From Streptomyces sp. Edi4 (GTDB lineage: Bacteria > Actinomycetota > Actinomycetes > Streptomycetales > Streptomycetaceae): a stretch of DNA of 64,000 bases. A program made the position numbers and the translations under genes. The stretch is taken from assembly GCF_040253615.1 (NCBI RefSeq), contig NZ_JBEJGY010000004.1, forward strand, positions 4,278,001 through 4,342,000. Reading direction: 5' to 3'. A model generated the notes under the pieces. That model searched no databases, was not told the origin of the DNA, and saw only the letters and a program-made list of their open reading frames with translations. Of this stretch, positions 30,609 to 41,100 are shown in pieces; the first letter of the stretch is position 1; every line of letters starts with the position of its first letter.

Positions 30609-32705
30609 TCAACTTCGCAGGAGCCCCGTGAGCGAGTCGCGTCGGATCTGTTGTGTGAGCGCGAGCTGCTCCTGCAGCCGTCGCTCATGTTCATCCAGCT
30701 GCCTCATCGCGTCGGCGACTGCCTGTTGCACTCCGAGGTCTGGCAGTACAACCGGCAAGCCACTCAAAGCATTGAGAGAGATGGTCTTCATGGTCATACT
30801 GCCCGTGGAGTGGGCATCGAGCCACTGGCGTGCCTCCGTACTGCGGAGGTAGGCCGCGAAGTAGTCGGCGTTCAGCTCAGCGGGCGGCCGAAGCACGAAG
30901 CAGCCAGTTCCACAGAGCCATCCTTGTTGATCCGCTCGGACGACCGCACATCGTCCCAGTTCTCCGCGACGTGCCAGGACCACGTCTCCGAGGTGAAGGC
31001 GAAAACGTTCTAGATCACGGGCTTGATGCTCGGCGACGTACTTGATGCTCGCCGTGCTGATGCCATTGTTGGTGAGGTCTTTGGGCATCACCACGGGGAT
31101 GCCGACGTCCACGTAGTCCTCGGCTCGGATGAGACTTCCCGAAGGCCCGGCGAAGAGCAGGCCGGGCTCAGATTCCTCGAACAAGTCAGCTCGAGTGCCC
31201 TTCACAATGAGCCCAAGAGACACACGGGGGAGTTCAATCCCCCTGCGAGTCAATCGCTCGCACACGGTGAGACTTCCCTGGACGGCACGGCTCGAACTCG
31301 ACGTCGCACCGTCATGCCGGTCCAGGGCATCGAGCATGAGATCAAGGTCTGGTGCTGCTGGCTGCTGCTCAGGGGCGAAGTGGACGTACCGGCGCGGATC
31401 GAGGCTGCCGTCGTTCTGGTCGATCTCGGCATGTGAAACCGAACGAGAGAATCCTGATTCATCAGGCGTTGCGGAAGGAGACAGCCGCCACGCGTGAAAC
31501 CGTGTGCTGATGCGATCAGTGTCCTCGGTGGTCAAGGTGCATGGTTGCCGTGGAACCTGTGTACCGAGTCTGCTTGCATCGATGAAGAGGACGGATTCGG
31601 TATCGCCTACCGGCAGGTGGCGGGACTTGTCGCGTGCCAACACCCAGATGTGCACGGGGATGGCGGTGTGGGGTGCGAAAAGGTTCGCCGGCAACGCAAT
31701 GACAGCGAGGAGAGCACCGCTGGCGATCATGTTCCTGCGGATCAGTGCCTCACGGCCGCTGGACCAGGCGGCTCCCGGCGGCATGATCATTACCGCGAAC
31801 CCCTCCTCGCTCAGTCGGCTCCACGCGAGCTGGAGCCAGGCGAAGTTCGCATTGGATTCGGGCGGTTGCCCGAAGGGCCAGTCGACTGCGTGATGAGCCG
31901 CGATGTGCTGGTTGAATGGCGGGTTGCTCAGCACCAGGTCAACAAGGCCCGTGCCCCGGTGCTGAAAGAGCGACACTGGATCGGAGGCACTTACGACGGG
32001 CTGATCCACTCCGTGGATGGCCAGGTTCATCATCGCTAGCCGTGGATTGCTGCGATCTGTGGAATGAGCCTCGAAGGAAGCGCCGTCCAGCCGGCCGCGT
32101 TCCGCGATTCGCTCCGCTGCGACTGCAAGAAGGCCACCAGTCCCGCAAGCCGGATCAAGGATTCGGTCCCCCGGTCGCGGGGCTGCAGTCTCCACGAGCA
32201 GGCGCGCGACGGCGCGCGGTGTGTAGAACTCTCCTACCGGAAAGGTCCCTTCTTGAACGTGGCGTTCGAGGAGGAGCTCATAGACTTCCGTCAGGCTTGC
32301 CTTGGCCAGCGTCGGACCCTGCGTTAGGGCAGCAAGGAAAGCGGCTGCCCAGGGAGCGTCATCTGCTCCTTCACTCCCGTTGAGGAACTCGACGTCAAGC
32401 CTGTCAATTTCAGGCACAGGAAAGAGTTGATGCCTGCTCGCGCTCCTCAGGGCGGCGCGTAGGTCCATCAACGGCGAGAGGCCGATCTGGGCCTCCGCGG
32501 CCGCTCGAGTCCACCGCTTGACGAACTCATCCTCTGGTTCACCAACTGACTCAACAAACCTTGCGAGAAGCAGGATTGTGGTCATGGAGGTGAGGTCGCC
32601 GAACGTGTTCCGGCCTCGTTGGAAGGGTGCGTATGCCCGCCAGAGCCGGTCGACAACGTCTGCAGCTGCGGTCTTTGTTTCCACTTGTGGGTGTCCTTGC
32701 TCCAT
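30609..32705 (-). CDS. Adenine-specific DNA methyltransferase fused to a type I S-like domain
   Basis: 698 residues from ATG 32705. An N-terminal HsdM-like helical domain (1-150) is followed by an N6-adenine methyltransferase domain: ARLLVETAAPRPGDRILDPA with DPACGTGG (184-191) and catalytic NPPF (261-264). After about residue 485 a single target-recognition/S-type half follows: IPVVMPKDLTNNGISTASIK, FRLHLGDVVLARRGELGRCA, then a coiled-coil conserved end QQAVADAMRQLDEHERRLQE. Such M-S fusions modify adenine at a specific site. No hsdR or nuclease gene is adjacent, so it may be an orphan or may serve the defence genes to its right. It lies between two tRNA-Ser 3' fragments. Confidence 0.88.
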   Translation of the reverse strand: MEQGHPQVETKTAAADVVDRLWRAYAPFQRGRNTFGDLTSMTTILLLARFVESVGEPEDEFVKRWTRAAAEAQIGLSPLMDLRAALRSASRHQLFPVPEIDRLDVEFLNGSEGADDAPWAAAFLAALTQGPTLAKASLTEVYELLLERHVQEGTFPVGEFYTPRAVARLLVETAAPRPGDRILDPACGTGGLLAVAAERIAERGRLDGASFEAHSTDRSNPRLAMMNLAIHGVDQPVVSASDPVSLFQHRGTGLVDLVLSNPPFNQHIAAHHAVDWPFGQPPESNANFAWLQLAWSRLSEEGFAVMIMPPGAAWSSGREALIRRNMIASGALLAVIALPANLFAPHTAIPVHIWVLARDKSRHLPVGDTESVLFIDASRLGTQVPRQPCTLTTEDTDRISTRFHAWRLSPSATPDESGFSRSVSHAEIDQNDGSLDPRRYVHFAPEQQPAAPDLDLMLDALDRHDGATSSSSRAVQGSLTVCERLTRRGIELPRVSLGLIVKGTRADLFEESEPGLLFAGPSGSLIRAEDYVDVGIPVVMPKDLTNNGISTASIKYVAEHQARDLERFRLHLGDVVLARRGELGRCAVVRADQQGWLCGTGCFVLRPPAELNADYFAAYLRSTEARQWLDAHSTGSMTMKTISLNALSGLPVVLPDLGVQQAVADAMRQLDEHERRLQEQLALTQQIRRDSLTGLLRS

Positions 32706-33348
32706 GTCGACCTACCGCAGTTGGCTGATGGCGTACGCCGCTGCTGAGGCGACGACCATCAGCAGGCTTAGACGCAACGTCATGCCTGTGTTCTGCATCG
32801 CCTTCCCCAACAGCTCGAAGAACGACTTCACTCTGTGGTGCCCCCTGCCACTCTCGATTGATTCTTTGCGCAGTGGTACTGCGCACACCTTGAGGTCGGG
32901 GCCTTGGCTGCACGATGGCTGTACCCGGGCCCTGGATTCGAGGTGGATTGATGGAGAATCTAGCAGTGGACGGCCATGAGCGTGCGGCTAACGCTTCCTA
33001 GTCCTCGCGCAGTTCGGCACCTGCGCAGCCATGCTGCGCAGGCGAGGTGGAGTTCAGTCGCTGTTGGTGGACGTGCAGGGGCTGTGGTGGCGGAGAAGTG
33101 TCGCTTGGAATGGCACTCAGATTGTGAGCCAGATCACTACTTTGCTGGCTGGGGTTGTGAGACTTGCTCAACTCGCCTTTCTCCCGCCAAAGTTCGGATC
33201 GCACCGCATCCCATGGCTCTGCTTGGTCGACAAGCTCGCGCGGTACGGAGGGTGCCCAGGGGCGCGATCCCGATCCCCAGTGGGGTCTCGAAGCGTCAGT
33301 GGACGTTCGCGCCTGCCCGTACCGCACGACTGAAGCCACGCAACGACG
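32706..33348. other. Intergenic of the methyltransferase island, no gene supported
   Basis: 643 bp of lower GC than the surroundings, upstream of the methyltransferase. Frames of up to 150 codons exist on both strands but none has a ribosome site plus recognisable domain. It may contain the promoter of the methyltransferase and decayed island sequence. Confidence 0.5.
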
Positions 33349-33379
33349 AAGGCTCCGACCGCTAGGCGGTCGGAGCCTT
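33349..33379 (-). terminator. Terminator associated with tRNA-Ser fragment 2
   Basis: 14-bp perfect stem AAGGCTCCGACCGC / GCGGTCGGAGCCTT with a TAG loop, preceded by CGCAACGACG as at fragment 1 and placed 15 bp from the tRNA 3' end. Stem sequence differs from the first copy but the position is the same. Confidence 0.8.
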
Positions 33380-33393
33380 TGACTGCTCTGGGC

Positions 33394-33436
33394 GGCGGAG
33401 GATGCGAGATTCGAACTCGCGAGGGGTTGCCCCCAA
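33394..33436 (-). repeat. tRNA-Ser 3' fragment 2, attachment-site remnant
   Basis: 43 bp matching 30380-30422 except for two changes that pair with each other in the T-stem (ACGAG...CTCGT becomes GCGAG...CTCGC). The fragment covers variable arm to acceptor 3' strand and stops before the anticodon arm. The about 100 bp beyond it (GTTCTGACCTG, then AAGGGGGTGAACGAGACC) also resembles the sequence beyond fragment 1, so the repeat includes element-derived DNA. Confidence 0.8.
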
Positions 33437-33577
33437 AGTTCTGACCTGCGGTGGAGCGGGTGGTGGCGGAGGTTACGAACGCCGCTGGAAGGGGGTGAAC
33501 GAGACCAGGTACCGCGGGCTGCTTGCTACACGTCCTGTGGCCTTGGCCCGTTTCCGTGCCGTCCGCCATCAGGGTGC

Positions 33578-35086
33578 TCAGGTGTCCAGGTCGAGCGCCT
33601 CTTGTTCGACTGCCAAGTATGTGTCCCGTGTGGCGGCTTCCAGGAACCCGTATTCCGCTGGGCTCGTGAGCTGGGGCGTGATCTCGATGAAGCGCTCCCA
33701 AGGGCTCGACTCGCCGGCGATGAAACCGCGTCGAGTGGCCTGGCGGAACTCGTCCCGTCGACGGTCACGGTAGCCCCGTACCCGTTCGTGTCGTTCGCTG
33801 AGGTGCCTCTCGTACCGTTGCTCATTCACATCACCGGGCAGCGCCGGGACGGAGGCTACTTCCTCGGTGAGCGCCCGGATTGTCTGCAACTCAGAGTGGC
33901 GCGAGCCGGAGGTTTTCTCGATCTCCACGACCATAGTTGCTTCGGCGCCTGCCAGTTCCTGGCAGGCGCCGAAGAGCCGTCGAGACATGCCGATCATGAG
34001 GTCGGTGCCAGGCAATCTGGCAGCCAGCATGTCAATCCCTTCCCGCTGGGCGATATCCGAACTGGTCGCCTCGTGGTCCAGGCCATGCCTCAGAGCGGAG
34101 GTCGCGTCTTCGCCCCCCAACAAGTGCACGAGACCCCCCGTACGGCGGGAGGGTCTGTCGTTCAGCGAATCACTTACGGCAGTCACTCTCAGACTGCCTC
34201 GCGGAAGAGACACGAGGGCCAGATATGTGAGCATGCGCGCGCGTGCCAGTTCCACAAGCGCATCGTCGTTGTGTTCCAGCACGTCGTCATCGACCTGCTC
34301 AGACGAATCAGCGTTCTCCGCCGCCGGGCCGTCAGCCTCGATATCGATCATCATGAACAGGCGTTGCTGAAGGCTCGTTCCGCAGAGCACCTTCTGGTGT
34401 GCGTCAGGCACCAACGACCCGACGTCCAATTGCCGTGCCCCCTTCCGGCGGCTGTGTGAGCCGAGGACGCGACCTCCCTTCGCTTCCACGAGCCAGAGGC
34501 CGGAAGTCGAGCTGTGAGTGCCGAAGAGGTCGGGCAGGCTTTTGGAATGCTTCCATCCCGCAAGTGCGCCGGGTGGTACCGCGCTTTCGGCATGGGTGGT
34601 GGGGCCGAGACCCATGAGCCCTCGGCAGGCCCACTCCGCCATCGTCATCCCGACGTGGTAGCCGAAGGCCGATCGTGTCGAGTTCTCCGTTCCGTGGGTG
34701 TAAACGACGCTCGGCACGACCTCACGCCCTACGCCGTCCTGGTGGGGCACCACGGCCTGCCTGCGAATGAGGTATGCCGAAAGGGGGTAGCGCCGGGCCA
34801 GGATCTCGCGGCGCGCCAACTTGGGCACGGCCGCGATCCAGGGGGCGATGTCCCTGCCCACCGTGACGGCGGCGTCGAGGATGTCGCGCCACGTTGTGGT
34901 GACCAGGTAGTTGCCATCGGGCGGCATGTCCGCAGGCGTCGGCCATGCGTTGCTGGCCTGGGACAGCATCACAGCTGTGGGCCGGGGCGCTGGCTCCAGC
35001 GGCGAACTGCGCCGTACGAAAACAGGTATGTCGAAGGCATCGGGCGCCGACATCGTGATGTCGGCGGCCCCCTGGGGCGGAAGCAT
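33578..35086 (-). CDS. PD-(D/E)XK-like nuclease-fold protein of the defence island
   Basis: 502 residues from ATG 35086, with AAGGTGA upstream. Residues about 185-205 read SKSLPDLFGTHSSTSGLWLV then EAKGG, a classic P-D-x(n)-E-A-K nuclease motif, followed by a basic GSHSRRKGARQLDVGSL segment. The remainder is mostly helical with an acidic stretch (ENADSSEQVDDDVLEHNDDA) and a charged C-terminal helical region (RYERHLSERHERVRGYRDRR). I recognise no named family. It is oriented like the pPIWI-RE operon and starts 252 bp downstream of it, just beside the second tRNA-Ser fragment, so it may be an accessory effector of that system or an independent defence nuclease. Confidence 0.7.
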   Translation of the reverse strand: MLPPQGAADITMSAPDAFDIPVFVRRSSPLEPAPRPTAVMLSQASNAWPTPADMPPDGNYLVTTTWRDILDAAVTVGRDIAPWIAAVPKLARREILARRYPLSAYLIRRQAVVPHQDGVGREVVPSVVYTHGTENSTRSAFGYHVGMTMAEWACRGLMGLGPTTHAESAVPPGALAGWKHSKSLPDLFGTHSSTSGLWLVEAKGGRVLGSHSRRKGARQLDVGSLVPDAHQKVLCGTSLQQRLFMMIDIEADGPAAENADSSEQVDDDVLEHNDDALVELARARMLTYLALVSLPRGSLRVTAVSDSLNDRPSRRTGGLVHLLGGEDATSALRHGLDHEATSSDIAQREGIDMLAARLPGTDLMIGMSRRLFGACQELAGAEATMVVEIEKTSGSRHSELQTIRALTEEVASVPALPGDVNEQRYERHLSERHERVRGYRDRRRDEFRQATRRGFIAGESSPWERFIEITPQLTSPAEYGFLEAATRDTYLAVEQEALDLDT

Positions 35087-35338
35087 CTGGTCACCTTACG
35101 GGGCTCCTGAACGATCCCGGGAGGACCTTTCGAGCGACGCTTTGCGACAGCCCGGCGGGGGTTCCAGCTACGCGGCTGTGCGGGGCATCGATCCGTGCCC
35201 TAGATAGGACGTCGAGCCCAGACCAGAACCTGAGACCAGCCCGCCCGTAAGAGGCGTGACCTCATCGCGCCCTGGCCCTGGATGCAGTGAACATCCGGCA
35301 GCTCGCGAAACGCGGCTCCGAGATGTTTGCCAGCGAAG

Positions 35339-38116
35339 TCACCAGCGAGCCTCGATGTATCGACCAGCGAGGTCAGCGAGGTGGAGCTGGGCCGGGAGGC
35401 GGGTAGGGATGGTGGTATGCAGATGAGCCGTGCGGAGCGCGTGGACGTATTGGGCCCAGGCTGCCTCATCAGTGTCCTCCGGTTGCAGGAACGGCAGGGC
35501 GATTTCCAGGGCGCCCGGGTTCCAGGCTCGTCTGGAAGCGGCCCGGGGTCGGGCAGGATCGAACTTGTCGAGACCGATGGGTGCCTTGGCCTGGACAGGT
35601 TTAGGTGCGAGGGCGTAGTAGAGCCGGTCGTGAACGCTGAAGAGCCCGGATGTAATTCCGTAGGGGCGGTTGTCGTCCTGAGCAAAGATGTGGGGCACTT
35701 CACGGGCGCTGTCCCGACTAATGACGCGCGCGATCCGGAGGCCAGGGCACTGGCTGGGCAGGCGTACGCCGAGTCGGGCTAGCGGCTGCTGCACCGCTAG
35801 GTCATCCACGGTCAGGTCTGCACTCTCGCTGGGGTCCGCGCCGGGCAGGACCATGACGTCGCGTCGCATGTGCTGGGTCTGGAGCCATGACCAGCCGCGG
35901 CTTCGCAAGTTCCGCCCTCCGACGAGCAGGAGCCTGGGTGTGGGGTCGTCGAGAACGAGGGCTCGCCGCAGGAATTCGGTGTACTCGGTGTCGGTGCCCT
36001 TACCTCGGGGGAGTCGTCCACGGCCGGTCGCGAGTGCCAGGTGCAGGGCGCTGTAGGGCATGGGGGGCATGCCGGGGAGGAGAGTAGTGAGGGTGCCGTT
36101 AGGGCGGTGACGGAGCAGGATGGGGATGGCGCCGCCGCGAACGGGTTCGTACCAGAGCGCCCAGACCTCGATCGGTGTGCCGGTTGGGGAGGCATGCGGC
36201 GCTGGGACGTGACCCAGTTGGCGCAGGGCGTCGCGGATGGCGTTGGCCGCTCGGGGAAGGTCGCGGTCGACGGCTACTTCGTTGGCGTCCTCCGGCGGGA
36301 GTTGAACGTCGACGTCCACGTCATCGTTGGCGACCGTGGAGGCGCTGACCACGTCGTCCGCGTCGAGGTACTCGTCGTCGGTGGCTGCGGTGTCTGTGGC
36401 GGTGATGGGGCGGAGGAACTGGGTGACGCGGTCGCCGTGGGCGAAGCCCTTTCGCAGCGTGGTTTTTGGGTCGGCGATCTCCTTGCCGGCGAACGCTCGG
36501 GGGCCGTCGAGTTCGATGAGGGCTGCCGTGTGTCCTGTGACGGGCGGATCGCTTGGCACCTCGTAGAGTGACAGGGACGCGAGGCGGGTGCGGATCTTCT
36601 CAAGGCGCTGTCGAGCCGCGATGGCCGTCCGGGCGGCTTTGCTTTCCTCGCCGTCGGGCAGGCGCAGGGCGGCGGCGAGTTCGCCGATGTCATGGAAGTT
36701 GACCGAGAGGTTCAGCGAGCCGTTGCTGAAGGACCGGCTTGAGCCCTGGGTTGTCGGCGCTGGGGTCAGGGCGAGGCCGTGCTTGTTGTCCTGGAGGGCG
36801 TTGAGCAGCACGCGGCGGGTGGTGTCCGTCTGATTCCAGAACTCCAGCTGGTAACAGCGCCCTTCTGGGGCGAGGCGGGGACTGGTGCTCCGGCCGCGTG
36901 GCCGTCGGCGCGAGTAGGTCTGGGTGGGGGTTAAGCCGACAGGGGCCAGGGCGTTGGTCACGGCCTCGAACAGCTGCTGGTGATTGATCGGCATGAAGCC
37001 GGGATTCACCGGGTGATCACACGTCTTGGCGGTTTGTCGGCGACCGTCCGGAGGCGGGGGGCTCTCGGGGCGGAGGAGCCGCATACCGCTCTGGTACTGG
37101 ACGGCGGCGTACGGGAGCTGTTCGTGTTCCTCATTAGGAGCGCTGTTCGTGCCGGCGCGGGGCAGGTGCCCGAGCGGATCTCCGAGGACATCGAGGAGGG
37201 AGGGGTGAGGCAGCTGACTCAGGCGGGTAAGGAGCTGTTCGAGGCCATTGGACCACCTCCAGCGGCCACGCCAGGTCCCGGGTGTTCGCAGGAAGGTGGG
37301 ACGTTCGCTAGGGCGCAGGATGCCTGCGGGGCTTAGCAGCCAGGCGTGCAGGTTGAGGTTGGGGGAGTAGCTGAGCGGCAAGTGGAGCCAGCGGTGCAAT
37401 ACGAGGTCGATATGGATGCGGGGCTCGGGCTCCTGCCACGCGGTTTGGGCACCGATTCGTACGCCGAGCGACCAAGGGGCGTCACCGTTACGGTCGGGCA
37501 TCCACCGCGGTGGCCACTCCACAGCCTCCCGGGGGCCGTCGAGCGTGGGGCCGAGCACCAGGCGCCGCTTGGATGACTCGGGGTGCAGTAGAGGCAGGCC
37601 GGCCTCGGCCAGGTGAACCGCGAGCATGCCCGGCAGGATCTGGAAGAAGCCGCGTGTCGGCGCCGCTGTCCCGTTAGGCGCGACTGTCCAGACGGTTACG
37701 GGGACGTCCTCCGTGTCGCGGGTGCGTTCGAGGTCTTCGGCGTCGAGGAGCTGGTACCAGTCGATGTGCGGACGGTCGGCGGTGACGAAGACGCTGGCCC
37801 AGGTTGCGACGACGGTGTGGACGATGGCCGTGGGCACGGGTTCGATAGAGGCGATCCAGTACTTGTCCTGGTCGTCCAGCCCCCAGTTGGCGACATCCAC
37901 GACGTTGCGGTCTACGGCGCGCAGGAGGTCGGCGAGAGCGCGGACAGGCAAGCCGTCCCGAGTGTGGCGTGGGCGGTACTGGCTTTGCAGGAGGCGCAGC
38001 CATCGTGAGGGAAAACGGAGCGTGTGCAGCCGCCGTGGCGGCAGCGCCCCCTGCTCGATCGTGCCGGACATACACGCGATGCGCGGGTAGGGTTGCGGCT
38101 TTGTCGTTACGGTCAC
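35339..38116 (-). CDS. PIWI-like protein of the pPIWI-RE defence system
   Basis: About 925 residues from GTG 38116, whose GTGA overlaps the helicase stop; the open frame extends back to 38143. Features I associate with the pPIWI-RE family: a large N-terminal region (1-350, X-type), a middle MID-like segment (about 375-470), and a C-terminal RNase H-like PIWI domain (about 640-925). The latter has LVGGRNLRSRGWSWLQTQHM (Arg 735), GLFSVHDRLYYALAPKPVQ (827-842), NPGALEIALPF with Glu 871, and the ending RLPAQLHLADLAGRY. The canonical Argonaute DEDX tetrad is not apparent; the family is named for a conserved Arg-Glu pair. Guide use and target are unproven. Confidence 0.75.
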   Translation of the reverse strand: MTVTTKPQPYPRIACMSGTIEQGALPPRRLHTLRFPSRWLRLLQSQYRPRHTRDGLPVRALADLLRAVDRNVVDVANWGLDDQDKYWIASIEPVPTAIVHTVVATWASVFVTADRPHIDWYQLLDAEDLERTRDTEDVPVTVWTVAPNGTAAPTRGFFQILPGMLAVHLAEAGLPLLHPESSKRRLVLGPTLDGPREAVEWPPRWMPDRNGDAPWSLGVRIGAQTAWQEPEPRIHIDLVLHRWLHLPLSYSPNLNLHAWLLSPAGILRPSERPTFLRTPGTWRGRWRWSNGLEQLLTRLSQLPHPSLLDVLGDPLGHLPRAGTNSAPNEEHEQLPYAAVQYQSGMRLLRPESPPPPDGRRQTAKTCDHPVNPGFMPINHQQLFEAVTNALAPVGLTPTQTYSRRRPRGRSTSPRLAPEGRCYQLEFWNQTDTTRRVLLNALQDNKHGLALTPAPTTQGSSRSFSNGSLNLSVNFHDIGELAAALRLPDGEESKAARTAIAARQRLEKIRTRLASLSLYEVPSDPPVTGHTAALIELDGPRAFAGKEIADPKTTLRKGFAHGDRVTQFLRPITATDTAATDDEYLDADDVVSASTVANDDVDVDVQLPPEDANEVAVDRDLPRAANAIRDALRQLGHVPAPHASPTGTPIEVWALWYEPVRGGAIPILLRHRPNGTLTTLLPGMPPMPYSALHLALATGRGRLPRGKGTDTEYTEFLRRALVLDDPTPRLLLVGGRNLRSRGWSWLQTQHMRRDVMVLPGADPSESADLTVDDLAVQQPLARLGVRLPSQCPGLRIARVISRDSAREVPHIFAQDDNRPYGITSGLFSVHDRLYYALAPKPVQAKAPIGLDKFDPARPRAASRRAWNPGALEIALPFLQPEDTDEAAWAQYVHALRTAHLHTTIPTRLPAQLHLADLAGRYIEARW

Positions 38117-41100
38117 GGTTCCCAGTCCATGTTCTCCAGGCACTGCAGCATCAGCTCGTAGAGCACCTCAGCGGCAGCGCGGTCGCGCTCGTCAACCGGC
38201 TCGGCGGGCCGGATCTTGTCGCGCAGGGCGCGCTCCATGGCAATGAGAATGCTCGTGTTCGCGGTATCTGCGGCGGTGTCGAAACGGGCGTGTCGCGGCG
38301 CGAAGGCGGGGTCGCAGAAATACACCTCGACCGGTTGGCCACCGCGGATGGATCGGCAGATCGTCTGCCACATCGAGGTGATCGAGTTCCACACAAACGC
38401 GCGATGTGCCCGGCCGCGTAGACGGCGGAAGACCACCGGTCGGCCCACCAGGGTGTGCCAGTCCATGCGGCTCTCTTGGCGCAGTCCAGCAGCTGCGCGG
38501 ACGATCGACGTGGGCGCGAGGAGAGGGTCGAGCAGCTTGGCCATCGAAGAGCGGTTGGACAGGCCCATGGCCAAGTCCAGCTCGTCGGGTGGCGGATGCT
38601 GACGGCTGAGGAAGAACTCTGCGCCGAAGGCGGCCACACCATCGGTGTTGAGCACGTTGACGGCACGTTCGATCGACAGCTGGGCGGCCGTGAGAGCGTC
38701 GTGCTCGCTCAGACCGAAGCGGTGAACATCACGACGCTGAATCCCGTGCGGCCCTGGTGTCTCCGCGTCCTTGACCACGTGCTGGGCGGTGAAGGCGGTG
38801 CCGCTCACCAGGTACTCGGCCATGGTGCGCGCGTCGTTACCGCTCTGAGCCACCAGGAGGGCCTTACGGCGTTGCGGGGGCAGCCGTTCCAGCACGCTGC
38901 TCAGCAGTCCTTCCCGCCCGCCTGGTGGGGCGATGGAGGCCGCGACCCCGCGGACGGCTTCCTGACGCTCGTCGCCAAGGCGCCCTGAAGGAGAGATCAG
39001 CCGCCCGTCCGGAGTCCGGGCGGGGCGGAAGTGAAAGCGGCTGCGTGCGATCGCCTTGCGGTCCTCGTCGGGTTCGCGTAGCAGGAAGTCGACGGGTACG
39101 TCCACGTGGTACGTGGCCGAGTCTCCTGCCCAGCTTGTCGCCGAGAGCAGGAGAACGTTTGGTCCCTCGATCCCTTCGGCCGCCAGCAGGTCGTGCATGT
39201 GGTGCAGCAGCCAGCGGCCCACACCGCGGACCCAGAAGATACGCAGGTCGCCACTGCCTGCCCTGTTGTCCAGCCACTGGAAGGCGAGCATGTTGCCCTG
39301 CAGTGCCTCGGGCACGAAGGCGTCGTAGTCGCTTGGCGGCCGACTACTCCAGAATTCCTCGTCTCGGGAAAGCCCCAACAACCGTTCCACCGCTGGCCGG
39401 ATGGTCGCCATCCTGAGATACGAGCTCCCCAGAAGCGATGTGTGATAGGCGGCGCGCAGCAGGTGGCGCGCGAACGGCAGGTACCTGCTCAGCCTGCCCA
39501 CCGCCGCCGGGCCGCCCGCCGCTTCCGCGGTCTCGATCAGCCAGGCGTCGACGCGCTTGCGGAGTTCCTTGTCCGAGAGCGCGGGGTTCTCCAGGTCCGG
39601 GACGATGGCCTGGAGGGGCCCCGGCACTGGGTCGAAGGTGTGGAAGACGAACGTCTCGAAGTTTCTCCGGTAGTACTCCAGTGCCTTCTCTTCCTGCTCC
39701 TGTGGACCCTCCCCGTTGGGGCTGAGGCCGTGGAGCAGCCGCGAGAGGTCGTTGAAGAGGGAGTGGCCGGAGAAGTACGTCTCGTGCAGATGCCGGCGCA
39801 GCCGGGCGCTGCCGCCGTCCTTGTCGGGCTCGAGCAGGGCGTTGTACAGCAGATTGACCTCGTCGTCCGCCTTGCCTTTGAACCGGTAGTACTCCATTGC
39901 GCGCTGGTCTTCCAAGGGGCGGCGGCCGGTCGAGCGCAGACTGTTCTGAGCGGTGATGACCTCCTGATCCCACCAGCTACCGCCCTGTGCCACCAGCACC
40001 TGGCTCTGCAGGAACTCGTCATCCAGGGTCTGCTGTACCTTGTCGGCCTCGTCAACGATCAAGAGGTCGGCCCAGTGCTGCACCGCCTCCAGCCAGCGCA
40101 GACGTGCGTGGACGGGTTGTGCCCAGCTGACCAGCAATGCCTGTGGGGTCGTCAGCCACACATCGGCGTCGGTCATTTCTTGCTCGGCTCGGTGGACCGG
40201 ACAGATCGCGAGCAGAGGGCAGTTGTACTGCTTGCCCTCAACGTCGAGCAGCCTCTCCCGGCAGGGAAAATCCTTAACAAGCAGAGGCGGGCGCTTGCCG
40301 CCCGGCGCGTCGCGGAAGGGCTCCAGAAGGCAGTTGCACGACACGTAGTCCGCTGCCACATCGGCGCTAGTCGGGAAGGCCGGCGCGTGGTCGGCAAGCA
40401 CCCCGCGCCAGTATCCCGACGCGTGCGTGAAGCGGCTTCCCGCCCCGAAAATGGGAACAGCCTTTACGCCGAGGGCCCGGAAGAGCGCGGCCTTCTGCAG
40501 GCAGTCGCTCACCGACGGCAGCACGAGGACCACTTTCCGCCCACGTCTGGCTGCGGCGTACGTACCAATCAGCGCGTAGCTCGTCTTGCCGCTGTTCGGC
40601 AGACCGATGCCATGCACCAAGCCGCGCACACTGAAGCCGGTGGGCTTGGTGCGGAACCCCGGCATCTCGGGCGACCATGGCTGGAAGGCGACCTTCCGCA
40701 ACCGGCCGGAGAAGTTCCGCTCAGGGATGTCTGGCCGGTTCGCGAGTACACGATCCATCCGCTGCGCCGTTTTCCGCAGCATCCTCGGCGTCAGGCGCAC
40801 CGGACGTCGTTGTCGTGTGGTGAGCAGGGGCAGGGAGCGAAGCTCTACCGCAATCTCGACCTTCGGGATGGTGACCATTTCGTCGGAGCCCGTGAAGGAG
40901 TTGGTGAACCCGTACACCTCTCCGGGCTCTGCCGCCTTGGTGACCCGCAAAGGCGCGTAGGGCACAGGCCGGTCGATGACCGCCCTGTACAGCTCGAACC
41001 GGGTGGCCAGCGCCGACGGATCCCGCATCTTGTAGTGGACTGCGGCGATCTCTTCGTCTTCGTCCTGGCGGCCTGCCTGCAACCGAGTGAAGCCGCGCAG

